DNA from: Thioploca sp.
GTDB lineage: Bacteria > Pseudomonadota > Gammaproteobacteria > Beggiatoales > Beggiatoaceae
Direction: 5' to 3'
DNA length: 64,000 bases
Assembly (NCBI GenBank): GCA_012032555.1
Contig: JAAUSR010000003.1
Span: 62,001-126,000, forward strand
The position numbers and the translations under genes were made by a program. The first letter of the stretch is position 1, and each line of letters starts with the position of its first letter. The notes under the pieces are model-generated. The model did not search any database, was not told the origin of the DNA, and worked only from the letters and a program-made list of their open reading frames with translations. Positions 28,800 to 39,285 of the stretch are shown here, in pieces.

Positions 28800-29035
28800 C
28801 TCAAGACGGCAACTTCTCATAACTGGAATAACTTCTCTTGATCTTCAAGTTGGTTAATTTGATGAATTACTTGCTTAGGTACTTTCGGAAAACGGATTTG
28901 CAATACTTTCATCACGGCTTCACGAGTATTTTGCAAAACGCCTTATTGAACACTTCTTTGGATACCAAGCCGATCAATACGAGTGACATACCTCACCGAT
29001 TTTGCCTCTTCATACGCAGTTTTAATTTAAACGCT
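28800..29035 (-). pseudogene. Rpn/PD-(D/E)XK transposase-like protein, C-terminal relic
   Basis: The minus strand reads YVTRIDRLGIQRSVQ, a TAA, then GVLQNTREAVMKVLQIRFPK and QVIHQINQLEDQEKLFQL, another stop, and SYSLAKFKQHL. This is the tail found in many Rpn-family/DUF4351 putative transposases. It carries at least two nonsense codons and no start. An open frame on the plus strand (28838-29038) over it is chance. Confidence 0.65.
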
Positions 29036-29139
29036 TAGCACACAAAATAGTCTTTATCTCATTACATTCAGATTGCTAAAAAATAGGGTTAAGTCGAATA
29101 TAATGCGAACCGACATTTCAGATTCAATACAGTGAATAA

Positions 29140-31167
<2,028 letters not shown>

Positions 31168-31228
31168 TTAATTTTATTGGGCCATTTTTTTCACCTTACT
31201 TAGACTAAGAGTCAGGAGAATAAACCGG

Positions 31229-31676
31229 ATGACTTTTCTTGAAGAAGCGAGGGAACAATCGGAACAAATTAAGCAAACTTTTTTAACGAGACTGGATCAA
31301 TTGTTTGCTGATATTCAAATTTGGGTTACCGAGGAAGGTTGTCATACTGAACAAAATGATATTGAAATTACTGAGAAAATTATTGGTAACTATGTTGCAC
31401 CTTCGTTATCAATTTTAACCCCTCAACAACAAAAATTAGTCGATATTATTCCAACCGGTGCCTTTGTTATCGTTGCTGATGGCGTTGTCAAAATAAGCGG
31501 GCAAATGGATCAACAAATCTTAGCTTATCTACGGCCCAATGAATAAACGATTTATAACATTTATGCTGATAATTGGTATTGGATAGAATATTCTCATGAT
31601 AATCAGGCTCATCTACTCACTAAAGCAGTCTTGCTTAAGCTTATCGGTATAGTCAGTGACTACGAATTCTAACTCA
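31229..31676 (+). pseudogene. uncharacterised protein with an in-frame stop
   Basis: The frame with a good ribosome site (aggagaa) starts at 31229 and gives 105 residues (MTFLEEAREQSEQIKQTFLT to AYLRPNE) before TAA at 31544-31546. The same frame stays open for 42 more codons with protein-like content (IYADNWYWIEYSHDNQAHLL, LKLIGIVSDYEF) up to 31676. One nonsense substitution therefore seems to have removed the C-terminus of a roughly 148-residue protein. The 105-residue form may still be made. Family not recognised. Confidence 0.6.
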
Positions 31677-32061
31677 CTCTTTGGGGTAGTAATCATTATG
31701 ATGAAATTTGTACGCGACAAAAATTTTCAACCTGATGATAAAATAAAAAAATAATGAAACCCCATTTCCTAGAAATAACCGCGATTGAAACTCCAAATGA
31801 CCCCGGAAGTGAAGCAGACAAGTGAAGCAGACAAGTAGGCTGGGTTGAGGAACGAAACCCAGCTTATTCAAGAACAACATGAAGCACATGATTACAGTTA
31901 CACCTCAGTTCATAGGTGATTTTTCTACCAAGCTCTGCTTGATTGCGATGAGTTGGCTAATCGTATCAATCGAGAGAGAAACTAAAAATGATCGGATATC
32001 ACGAAACGAAATGATGCGGTTCCTTCGTCACCGTATCCTACGTGCTAATGCACCCTACGTT
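31677..32061. other. intergenic stretch with repeat debris
   Basis: No convincing gene. Contains an 11-base tandem duplication (gaagcagacaagt twice near 31809-31834), the phrase accaagctctgcttgat shared with other repeat stretches (near 33155), and gtatcctacgtgctaatgca leading into the palindromic element at 32062. Confidence 0.4.
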
Positions 32062-32210
32062 TCACTGCCATTAAGTTAAGAAATTTAGTAGGATGGGTAG
32101 AGCGGAGCGAAACCCATCTTTTGTTAATATCATCAACAATTTGATGGGTTTCGCTAACGCTCTACCCATCCTACTCTAGAACTGGTTTGAGCTTAACTTA
32201 ATGGCAGTGA
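32062..32210. repeat. 149-bp palindromic miniature element
   Basis: Outer arms tcactgccattaagttaag (32062-32080) and its exact complement (32192-32210) enclose a second inverted repeat of about 33 bp (tagtaggatgggtagagcg...cgaaacccatc, 32087-32119 against 32138-32176). The nested design and lack of coding capacity are those of a miniature transposable element or a mobile hairpin. Single arms recur at 2786 and 21690. Confidence 0.8.
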
Positions 32211-32328
32211 CCCTACATTTACTAGCGGTACGGTGTAGTTAGCTGATGCTGGAGCGTCAAAGTCGGCATTCCCACGCTGAGCGTGGTATTTTGTTGGCGG
32301 CGGATCTCACTGCCAGACGGGGTTTACT

Positions 32329-32425
32329 CACTGCCAGACGGGGTTTATAACCCCGTCTGAAGGTTTGATGAGGGGGGTATTGCTAAACATTAGGGAGGGA
32401 CGGGGTTACAAACCCCGTCCCGCAC
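32329..32425. repeat. double-hairpin repeat, inverted copy at 41586
   Basis: Two GC-rich hairpins, gacggggtttataaccccgtc and gggacggggttacaaaccccgtccc, joined by gaaggttt...taaacattaggg. A closely similar reverse-complement copy lies at 41586-41671. An extra half unit (tcactgccagacggggttta) precedes it at 32327. Confidence 0.8.
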
Positions 32426-32454
32426 AAACCCGCACAAAGATCAATAAGGATATA

Positions 32455-32706
32455 TTAGGCAAGCAGTTTGTCGTATTCCGTATGAGAGCCAATCCAAATC
32501 CATAAGAAACCCTCTTTAATTGGTATGGCAACTGCTCGGTAATGTGTACCAATTCTAGCAGACCAAACCTTACCAACTTTTTTAAACTGTAGTGATGGAT
32601 GAGAATGGTCATCTTTTAATAATTGGAAATTGTCAGCCAGATGGCGAATATTTAGTGGCAGTTTGTTATCACATTCCCAAAAACTTGATGCCGTTTGGTG
32701 TTTCAC
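32455..32706 (-). CDS. RelE/ParE-like toxin, copy 2
   Basis: An 83-residue toxin from GTG 32706, nearly identical to the toxin at 3988-4245 but shorter by two residues (ADNFQLL and KVWSARIG lack the inserted K and S). It has the common form of the family, ending WIWIGSHTEYDKLLA. The start overlaps the antitoxin stop. Since its antitoxin is complete, this copy is likely the functional module. Homology to the other copy ends at about 32440, where a dispersed repeat begins. Confidence 0.86.
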   Translation of the reverse strand: MKHQTASSFWECDNKLPLNIRHLADNFQLLKDDHSHPSLQFKKVGKVWSARIGTHYRAVAIPIKEGFLWIWIGSHTEYDKLLA

Positions 32707-32921
32707 AAGTCTTTCGTTCTGCCAGCTTTATGTTCAGCAAGTGCCGCATCAATTAAAAAATCAAGTTTACCGGCATTGGAATCCGCCTCAAGCTGGTTAT
32801 CCCAACGGGCGTTATCAAATTCAATAAACCAATCACGAAGTTTGGAAAAGGAGTCGTTATCCAATTTGGCAATCCGATTTTCTAAAAACGCTATTTCAGT
32901 TTCGTTAGTTACACTCATCAT
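32703..32921 (-). CDS. antitoxin of toxin-antitoxin copy 2
   Basis: A 72-residue antitoxin beginning MMSVTNETEIAFLENRIAKL, with aaggaaat before the ATG. Residues 16 onward match the 62-residue truncated antitoxin at 3803-3991 almost exactly. Small, acidic and helix-rich (FSKLRDWFIEFDNARWD, LDFLIDAALAEHKAGR), as usual for antitoxins whose C-terminus wraps a RelE/ParE toxin. Coupled to the toxin by a 4-base overlap. Confidence 0.86.
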   Translation of the reverse strand: MMSVTNETEIAFLENRIAKLDNDSFSKLRDWFIEFDNARWDNQLEADSNAGKLDFLIDAALAEHKAGRTKDL

Positions 32922-32945
32922 TATTTCCTTTTAATATAGCAAGCA

Positions 32946-33087
32946 AGTAGGTTGGGCTGAGGTACGAAGCCCAACACTCATGGGTCAATGATGTTCCCAA
33001 ATGTTGGGCTTCCTTACGTCAGCCCAACCTACACAGCACTGGTGCAGATTGGTTTTTTCTCGTTCCCACGCCGAGCGTGGGAACGAG
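32946..33087. repeat. two adjacent dispersed inverted repeats
   Basis: First, aggttgggctgaggtacgaa...caaca (32946-32976) pairs imperfectly with tgttgggcttccttacgtca...cctac (33002-33032). Second, a perfect 13-bp hairpin ctcgttcccacgc-cga-gcgtgggaacgag (33059-33087). The second is related to the hairpin at 21437. Upstream of the 32-kb toxin-antitoxin pair. Confidence 0.75.
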
Positions 33088-33259
33088 AGAAAGATTAGCG
33101 CAACCCAAAATCCCTCGCAATGTGTGAGCACGGCAAGGGAAACTTATTCGCTCGTTACCAAGCTCAGCTTGATAGCGAACGATTTCTCAAACGTTTGGGA
33201 TGGGGTTATAAAACCCGTTCCGCTAAGGCAGCAAAATTGCCTTCCGAGGCGATACCTTG

Positions 33260-34090
33260 TTAGCGAACAATGGTATTCGATCTCTCCCGTACTTCAATAA
33301 TACCTTGTATTGCGTGGACTACAGTATCCGGCGCATCTTGCTGAAGGTAATGTCCAGAATCACTTATTTCTGCACTCTGTGCGTTCGTAAAAAATAGTAA
33401 CCACTGTTTCCGCAAATCTCTAACCATTTGCTCGAATGGCCCTTTTTCTTCCAGTTTGAATTGTCCACTAAAAAGAAACGATGTCGGAATTGCGAGAGGA
33501 TTTACCATATCTAACTTATCGAGACAACCTTCTTGATCATCAAATTCTTGTCGCATCGCTTTGGTAAATGCAATTAACCTGAGACTCTTTATTAATGCTG
33601 CTTGTGCCGGCGCATCATTTTTCATTCGCATCCAATGGCTCGGATGAGTTGGATCAAGCAATACTAGGCCAGCAACCTCTTTCGGAAAGATCTGAGCATA
33701 ACAGAATATATCTAGCCCCCCCAGAGAATGCCCAACTAACACGTACGGTGGTGGAATCCTTACCGCGTTAAGCAATGAGTGGAGTTCGTGAGAAATCGTA
33801 CAAGGATCACGAGGATCTGACGTATTTGGGCTATCACCATACCCCGGCCGATCATACACAAAGATAGAGATCGTATCAGGCATGTGGTCAATGACTTTTT
33901 TCCATACAGATTTGCCATCACCTAACCCTGATTGAAACACCACGGTTGGTTTTTGGCCTTCTCTCATAAAATAAGAAATTGTGGTTGATGACACCTTGAT
34001 ACGGGCACTTGTTGGAACTGAAGCACATCCGGCAATGTAACCAAGCACCATAATGCAAAGTAAGGAAATGACTGAATTATAGAAACTCAT
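33260..34090 (-). CDS. alpha/beta-hydrolase lipoprotein
   Basis: A 276-residue secreted hydrolase. The N-terminus ends in a lipobox (LGYIAGC), so the mature protein is lipid-anchored. The fold motifs are VVFQSGLGDGKSVWKKV (oxyanion region), FVYDRPGYGDS, the nucleophile elbow VLVGHSLGGLD, LVLLDPTHPSHW and the late catalytic His in EISDSGHYLQQDAPD. The triad is complete. Substrate is probably a small ester or lipid; it cannot be named. A short frame of 55 codons lies 26 bases upstream on the same strand. Confidence 0.88.
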   Translation of the reverse strand: MSFYNSVISLLCIMVLGYIAGCASVPTSARIKVSSTTISYFMREGQKPTVVFQSGLGDGKSVWKKVIDHMPDTISIFVYDRPGYGDSPNTSDPRDPCTISHELHSLLNAVRIPPPYVLVGHSLGGLDIFCYAQIFPKEVAGLVLLDPTHPSHWMRMKNDAPAQAALIKSLRLIAFTKAMRQEFDDQEGCLDKLDMVNPLAIPTSFLFSGQFKLEEKGPFEQMVRDLRKQWLLFFTNAQSAEISDSGHYLQQDAPDTVVHAIQGIIEVRERSNTIVR

Positions 34091-34116
34091 CTATTTTCTA
34101 TCATTAACGTCCAAGT

Positions 34117-34284
34117 TCAGTTGTTGCCCACCGGCACTGAGCGTAAAATTACCCAAAAAGCTTCGTGGTGTGCAGTCAGCTGGAGTACCAAATTTTGCTC
34201 ACCACTCTGCCCATAACGCGCTACAAAATCTTCCTGGGTGCGTAACGTGAGTTGTTTATACTTGTCAAAAGGATTCATAGTCAT
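34117..34284 (-). CDS. possible small protein, 55 residues
   Basis: A short minus-strand frame, MTMNPFDKYKQLTLRTQEDF then VARYGQSGEQNLVLQLTAHH and EAFWVILRSVPVGNN. The composition is protein-like and it reads as the start of a larger domain. The last residues (PVGNN) coincide with a cggtgggcaacaac phrase of the dispersed hairpin family, so it may be a gene start cut by a repeat. Weak ribosome site. Confidence 0.35.
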   Translation of the reverse strand: MTMNPFDKYKQLTLRTQEDFVARYGQSGEQNLVLQLTAHHEAFWVILRSVPVGNN

Positions 34285-34337
34285 GTCTTATAGAGAATCA
34301 ATGGACTTAAACTTAATGAACTCTTAGTGTTATAAAA

Positions 34338-34592
34338 TTATTTAGGAAAGAGGTCTATCCTTAATCGAATTAAAAGCCGACTTAATTGCATTCCACCAAA
34401 GCCCCAATTTGTTAATTTTCCATCAGGCATTCTTACCACATCTATTGGATCACCGTTCCAACCATCAGTTTTCATGCTTTGAACTAAATCATCATACGTA
34501 TAAGATACGCCCGTAGCATGATCTATTTTATTGAAAGATAATGTTTTTTGTGAGACGCAAAACTCGGCTAGAGGCAAGTGGAACAACAGCAT
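34338..34592 (-). pseudogene. remnant of a polymorphic-toxin C-terminal domain
   Basis: The segment SQKTLSFNKIDHATGVSYTY and DDLVQSMKTDGWNGDPIDVV, RMPDGKLT resembles C-terminal toxin tips of large bacterial polymorphic toxins (a ParB-like/nuclease tip with the phrase GDPIDVVRMPDG). After KLTN the sequence departs from the expected continuation and ends quickly. There is no carrier protein upstream. It lies just beyond the hairpin that ends the neighbouring toxin/immunity cassette, as expected for a displaced older tip. Confidence 0.5.
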
Positions 34593-34615
34593 TTGACATT
34601 TGGGTCATTTTTAAC

Positions 34616-34655
34616 GGTGGGCAACATGTTTTTGTTACCCACCCTACCTGGCTAA
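34616..34655. repeat. hairpin of the gtgggcaac family, left border of toxin cassette
   Basis: ggtgggcaacatgtttttgt then tacccaccctacctggct. Related copies in the same orientation lie at 35584-35622, with others near 41098, 57491 and 60465. It follows the stop of the immunity-like gene and may also serve as a terminator. Confidence 0.65.
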
Positions 34656-34659
34656 ATAG

Positions 34660-35043
34660 TCATGGATAATTTGCTATCATCTTTTGCAAGTTATCAACCA
34701 CCATTATTGGATATTTTAACTGTGCTATGATTCTGTTATAACTATACATAGCAGTATAATATTGCAAATTTTCCCATACTTCTGCTTGAACTCCGTCCCT
34801 AACGATATCAAAATCTATTTCATATTGATAATTGGAAAATGGCAATCCTTGATCATCTTCAAGACCATGGAAATTAAAGAGCGTCATTACAAAACCAAGA
34901 CCATGATATTGGTATTTGACCTCTTCACTCTCATCATTATCTGAAACTAAGTTTAATTTTAAATTCAATGCACTTTCGACTTCAGAAATTGTTTTAACAA
35001 TATCTTTATTGGAGTTAAAAAAAATGCTAATTGGTGTTGACAT
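34660..35043 (-). CDS. probable immunity protein of the adjacent toxin remnant
   Basis: A 127-residue acidic, soluble protein (SDNDESEEVKYQYHGLGFVM, YQYEIDFDIVRDGVQAEVW, YNRIIAQLKYPIMVVDNLQ). It starts 15 bases after the toxin stop and has no signal peptide. Position, size and acidity are those of immunity proteins for CDI-type toxins. The sequence family is not one I can name. The gene is intact although the toxin gene carries a stop. Confidence 0.6.
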   Translation of the reverse strand: MSTPISIFFNSNKDIVKTISEVESALNLKLNLVSDNDESEEVKYQYHGLGFVMTLFNFHGLEDDQGLPFSNYQYEIDFDIVRDGVQAEVWENLQYYTAMYSYNRIIAQLKYPIMVVDNLQKMIANYP

Positions 35044-35058
35044 ATCGACCTCTAAATT

Positions 35059-35523
35059 TTAGTTCTGTACATCAAATCCGTCACCGATAATACGTAGTTG
35101 ATCAATTTTTCCCCGCGAAATCCCCATTGCCTTTCTAATCCCTGCTAAAGCTTCTTCTCTTGTTAAACCTGATCCTCTTGCATCAATGATAATCTGTCTT
35201 GCTTGCCCTCCTCTTCTAATTGAGTTGTTAACAACATTTTTTACTGTACTTGGGGTCGCACCAGGGTCCAGAGTTTTGTATTCTGTTTGGACTCCATCAA
35301 TGATTCTGTCTCCTTAGCGACCTGCACCTTCGGCACCTTCTAGTGGATTTCCCTCAATGTCGCTACCTTCTGTTGACAGGTATTCATCTATTGCGGATTC
35401 CTTCTCCGTTATTCTTCTTTCTCTGCTGGATCTTGGAGATCGACTTGGGGTGGTATCTTCCTTACCCGAAGAAGACGAAGAACTAGAACTGCCTCCTCCA
35501 CTTCCGGTAGATGCCATATTCAT
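35059..35523 (-). pseudogene. CDI/FHA-type toxin tip with internal stop
   Basis: In one frame: a serine-rich linker (SGGGSSSSSSSSGKEDTTPS), EGAEGAGR, TAA at 35314-35316, then GDRIIDGVQTEYKTL, ATPSTVKNVVNNSIRRGGQA, IIIDARGSGLTREEALAGIR and LRIIGDGFDVQN. The second part matches, from memory, the CdiA C-terminal tRNase-like toxin domain. IDG and E-Y-K could be its nuclease core. Reading continues upstream of 35523 without a start (SAISISTSAASAGTVATTTI) into a hairpin repeat at 35584-35622, so the secretion carrier is missing. One substitution would repair the stop. Confidence 0.7.
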
Positions 35524-35583
35524 AATAGTTGTAGTAGCTACCGTACCTGCTGATGCTGCGCTTGTTGATATTGAAATAGCCGA

Positions 35584-35622
35584 CGGTGGGCAACAAAAAC
35601 ACGTTGCCTACCCTACCTGGCT
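35584..35622. repeat. hairpin of the gtgggcaac family, right border of toxin cassette
   Basis: ggtgggcaacaaaaacacgt then tgcctaccctacctggct. Same family and orientation as 34616-34655. The toxin frame runs into it. Confidence 0.65.
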
Positions 35623-35974
35623 GCTATAATAAACTAGTCATAAAAATTGGTGGGAAGTCTTAAAAAGAGATGTCAAATACCTCAAACAAACCAACCGTTT
35701 AGGAATTAGCAGGAAAAAACATTAGCGGGCAAGTAGCGTAGCATAGGAATATTGCCTAGAGCAGATAGAAACGTATCACCACGTTCAACTAGAAATAACT
35801 TATTCTGACGAGAGCAGTTATCGCACACCCATTGAATAAAGACTAACTCAAAATTTACAAAGTATCTTCCGAAAATCTCTAGAATAATGGTTTGTTGAAA
35901 ACATTATTATTCCCTATTTTTCAGAAGATACAACTATTCGTCTTTAGTTTCAACCTCAAATTACTTCGCTGGCA
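35623..35974. other. intergenic stretch without a gene
   Basis: Lies beyond the stop of the PrcB-like gene and behind the toxin remnant. AT-rich, with no long frame and no clear hairpin of the dispersed families. Nothing further supported. Confidence 0.4.
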
Positions 35975-36991
35975 TCAATCATCAAAACCAGTAGTATCAT
36001 TAAATGCAATGAGGCCGATTTCTTGCCACCGACTTATTGTTAAGATTTGCGGTGAGGTCAATTCAACGTCCAGGGTAGGCGTAATTGAGTAAGTTGCTTG
36101 AGGAATTTCCATTTGCAACCTTTCTTTAAACAATTCGCGTAATTGTTCTTGTGCAGCCTGATTTTGTTGACGATAAGCCAATTGCTCTTCAAGAGTAGCT
36201 TGGCTTTTATCAACAACTTTCTGCTGTTTTATAACGATCCACAGCATTACTGAAATCAAGTCATGCTCGGCACTTTGCTTCATTTTAGCCCTTAAATTTG
36301 GACTAATTTTATCATAAGCTTTTCGTTCTTGAAAAAGAATATCTGCTGAACTGAGTGTTCCTTCTGGCACATCAATATTGTGAAAATCAAAAGTAATTAT
36401 TTTGTAAGATCGCTTTAATTTAATAAACTGATAAGGGATAACTAGATTGGTAGTAGTTGATTTATAGGGAAGTGCCTCAATTTTAACAGTCACTTTAATA
36501 TAACTATTCGTTTCAGTCACTTTTTCTACATTAAAACGATATTGATCAGCAAGTTGTACTCCCAAAATTAGCGCGATAACCATTTCCTGAGCAAAATCGA
36601 CCACTGGCTCAACTGTTTTTTCTGAGTTGACGCTTAATTTACCTCGTAAGGAACTTAACTGATTTCTATCGCGCACAATTTCAAAATGTTGTTCTTTCAG
36701 CTTAGCGCCATCATTTTCATAAGGTAGACTGTTTGCTGCAATCACTGTAAAATCAATCTCATTCGGTTTAGCTGGGGTATCTATCTGAGTGACTTTAAAC
36801 TGAATCGAGTCGTCTGCAAGCATTTGCTGCATTTCTACGTTATAAATCAAATTTTCTTGATTAGGAATTTCGACACAGGGTATAGAGAGTTTCCCGACCT
36901 CTGCATAAATTGCATGACAATCCTCTTCTGCCCGGCTAGCTAGTCCGAAAAATAAGCGCCTATTAGGCTTAACGGCAAGAAATATTTCCAC
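35975..36991 (-). CDS. PrcB-like protein fused to a protease propeptide-like domain
   Basis: A 338-residue protein without signal peptide. Residues about 100-195 (QHFEIVRDRNQLSSLRGKL, VVDFAQEMVIALILGVQLAD, YIKVTVKIEALPYKSTTTNL) resemble the PrcB C-terminal domain, known from a protein that binds and stabilises a surface protease. Residues about 222-338 are homologous to the N-terminal region of the subtilase encoded just upstream (RKAYDKISPNLRAKM, LAYRQQNQAAQEQLRELF, WQEIGLIAFNDTTGFDD). The two genes are 62 bases apart on the same strand. The likely role is folding helper or inhibitor of that protease; this is an inference. Confidence 0.65.
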   Translation of the reverse strand: MEIFLAVKPNRRLFFGLASRAEEDCHAIYAEVGKLSIPCVEIPNQENLIYNVEMQQMLADDSIQFKVTQIDTPAKPNEIDFTVIAANSLPYENDGAKLKEQHFEIVRDRNQLSSLRGKLSVNSEKTVEPVVDFAQEMVIALILGVQLADQYRFNVEKVTETNSYIKVTVKIEALPYKSTTTNLVIPYQFIKLKRSYKIITFDFHNIDVPEGTLSSADILFQERKAYDKISPNLRAKMKQSAEHDLISVMLWIVIKQQKVVDKSQATLEEQLAYRQQNQAAQEQLRELFKERLQMEIPQATYSITPTLDVELTSPQILTISRWQEIGLIAFNDTTGFDD

Positions 36992-37053
36992 ATCTGATTC
37001 TCTCCTGAATTTTGCATATGCTGAGCACGACTAAACTCAGCATATTGGTTAAA

Positions 37054-38990
37054 TCAATTATTGACCGTCCAAGCTAGACCATAATAGCTGGATTCACCCT
37101 CGCCAACAAATCTGTAGATCTTGATAGTATAAGTTTCATCTGCTATGCCATCAAATTCGGCAATCTCATAACTATTATCATAAGATCCGCTATAACCAAC
37201 TAGATTATACTCTTCATCATAGATATAAAGGTCAAAATCCGTAACTAATTCTGAAGAATTAGGCTCCGAGGTGATTGGATCCAACCCAACTTTGCTATCC
37301 CATGCTAAAGCAACTTTAACGTGAGTACTACCGGAACTAGGTACTTGAACAGAGTATGAAAATACTGGTTCGTAATCATCAAACTTACTATCGTCCAGTA
37401 GCCCTACATCCCACCCTCTTCTTGAGGCTGAATTATTTTGGGATTGTCGAACACCTGCGATTTCAACAGCTTCTTCAGTATTTAATGCCCCTGAACCATC
37501 GTGAGCATCAATACTACCTATATCATTATACCAAGTACTTCCAGAGACATTTAGAGTGGCACTCGCTAATAGGATAGCACGATTAGCTTCCGGCCAGGTC
37601 TTTAAAGTGCTATCGACTTCTTGTAATAGCGCAACAGTACCCGCTACCGCTGGTGACGCAAAACTAGTACCCTCTATCGTGAGACCAACCGCAGTTACAT
37701 CAGTACCATTAGCAGCCAGTTCTGGTAACTCTCGATCGCCATTCAGTGAAGAAGGATTACGAAAAACAGAAGTATTAGACATAGCAGTGGCACTATCATT
37801 GTGGTTACCCACTGTTAAACTATTAAAGCCCTTGTGATTTACATATTCATCACTATCACCATTTCCGGCAGCTTGTATGATAGTCGGATAGGGGAAATCT
37901 AATGCCATATAGTCTTTAAGTATGTCATCTTCAGAAAGAATATCACTAGTTTGCTCTTCACTGCGATGAAAGCTTTGATTAACAACAGTTGCATATTGGT
38001 TCTTTACACACCATTCTAAAGCAGCTACATCATAGCTATTGCCCGAATAAATTGTAGCGTCAGGAGCATAACCGTGTGGTGCACTAGATTCAACATTCCT
38101 AATAATAGCTGTTACTAAACGAGCATGAGAACTACTACCTGGCCATGGCGTAGTATAATGATCATCGATAACTAAATTAGTTAAATCATCCGGTCCAAGC
38201 TCCCAAACACAGGAAATAGTATCCGTTCCTTCCCAAATACCGGTTGGTGGGACTACGTTATCAGCATTGGCAATACTCATCGAGTTTGCCAAATCATTAA
38301 AACCAGCTGTACTGTGTAGGAAAAGACCACCTACTTCACGCCAAGTATTTAATTCTCGGATTTGCCCTGGTGTTAGATTTAAATATACTACGGGCGCGAT
38401 TTCAGATTCAGCTTGCACTTCAATACCCAGATGTTCTCGGAGTAAGTTACGTAAATTGAAACGTGCTGTTTGATTTTGTTGGCGGTAAGCTAGCAGCAGC
38501 CAATAACTTTCCTTAAGTTCTTCAGCCGTAAATTGGCTTTTGTCAATTCTTTCCTGTTTAACCGCAACCCAAAGCGATACGGAAAGCGTTTCTTTTTCAC
38601 TGCTTTGCAACATCTTATCATACAAAAGCGGACTTATTTTTCCATATTTGTTATAATATGCTTGTTTATCCGCGTTAAGAATTTTGTTGAAGTCAACAAG
38701 CTCTCCTTGTTGGTTGACAGTTAGGTCATATCGTTCTTTACCATCAGGTGAAATGATTTTAGCACGACCAAAAAACTCGTTTGACATACGCAATTTGGCA
38801 GTCGTTTGAGCTAAAACAATATAACCGTCGGGAATGAAATTGGGTGGAATGGAAACTGTTGTTTTATGATTATGATTTGGCGTGTTAGCCAGTTGATTTA
38901 TCTCCCCCCCCCCCCCGAGGAATCAGCCCAACTGGCGTTTAAAAAAACTAAACTTAACAAGCCGCTGGTTAATTTTATTGGTTTGCTCAT
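37054..38990 (-). CDS. secreted subtilisin-like protease with poly-G tract after the signal peptide
   Basis: An S8-family serine protease. From ATG 38990 (gggag upstream) the frame encodes the signal peptide MSKPIKLTSGLLSLVFLNAS ending WA-DSS, then a run of 13 G. With 13 G it stops at TAA two codons later; with 14 (or 11) G it continues through EINQLANTPN into a 645-residue protein. Downstream: propeptide-like region (ISPLLYDKMLQSSEKETLSV, AYRQQNQTARFNL), Asp region NLVIDDHYTT, His in SSSHARLVTAII, oxyanion Asn in IQAAGNGDSDEY and nucleophile Ser in GTSFASPAVAG. The tail resembles a PPC/jelly-roll domain. Expression is likely switched by tract length. Internal starts such as 38793 would lack export. 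Confidence 0.85.
38904..38916 (-). promoter_or_regulatory. 13-base poly-G (minus strand) tract, candidate phase-variation switch
   Basis: Thirteen consecutive C on the plus strand, codons 24-29 of the subtilase gene read from the other side. The tract is far longer than expected by chance in AT-rich DNA. It lies right behind the signal peptide, the position used by contingency genes. At 13 bases the gene is out of frame; 11 or 14 bases put it in frame. Confidence 0.7.
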
Positions 38991-39285
38991 ATTTTCTCCC
39001 TATATTATAAGTGTAATTATTGAGCTTATTCTTAACATGCCAAGTAAGGTTCTAGCATATAAGACATATATCTTTTATTTTTAATGCTGTTACTTCACCT
39101 CTAAGAGGGTTAGATTGTTTTGAATAAAATAATTATCAAAAAAACTAACTACCTCTTATAAGGCAGAATAATACTAAATCAAATTAAATTGTTTTACAAG
39201 TCTTTTTAATTTAACGGGTGTGAACCAAAGTGGGGTTTTAAGTTAAACTAAGCGTTGTAAAAAATTCGAGCCCAGGAGAACCGAG

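Noticed and set aside
28838-29038. Open plus-strand frame of 66 codons
   Set aside because: Lies over an Rpn-like relic on the minus strand, whose coding sense is much clearer.
32329-32425. Possible tRNA or structured RNA
   Set aside because: The strong hairpins are palindromic repeat units present also at 41586; no cloverleaf or anticodon arm can be drawn.
33260-34090. Alpha/beta hydrolase as a T6SS lipase effector
   Set aside because: It has a lipobox and lies among unrelated genes 8 kb from tssA, with no VgrG, PAAR or immunity gene.
35357-35629. Plus-strand frame of 90 codons
   Set aside because: Complement of the serine-rich toxin linker; low-complexity shadow.
38866-39084. Plus-strand frame of 72 codons over the poly-C run
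   Set aside because: Opposite strand of the protease signal-peptide region; the PPPPPEE stretch is only the homopolymer.
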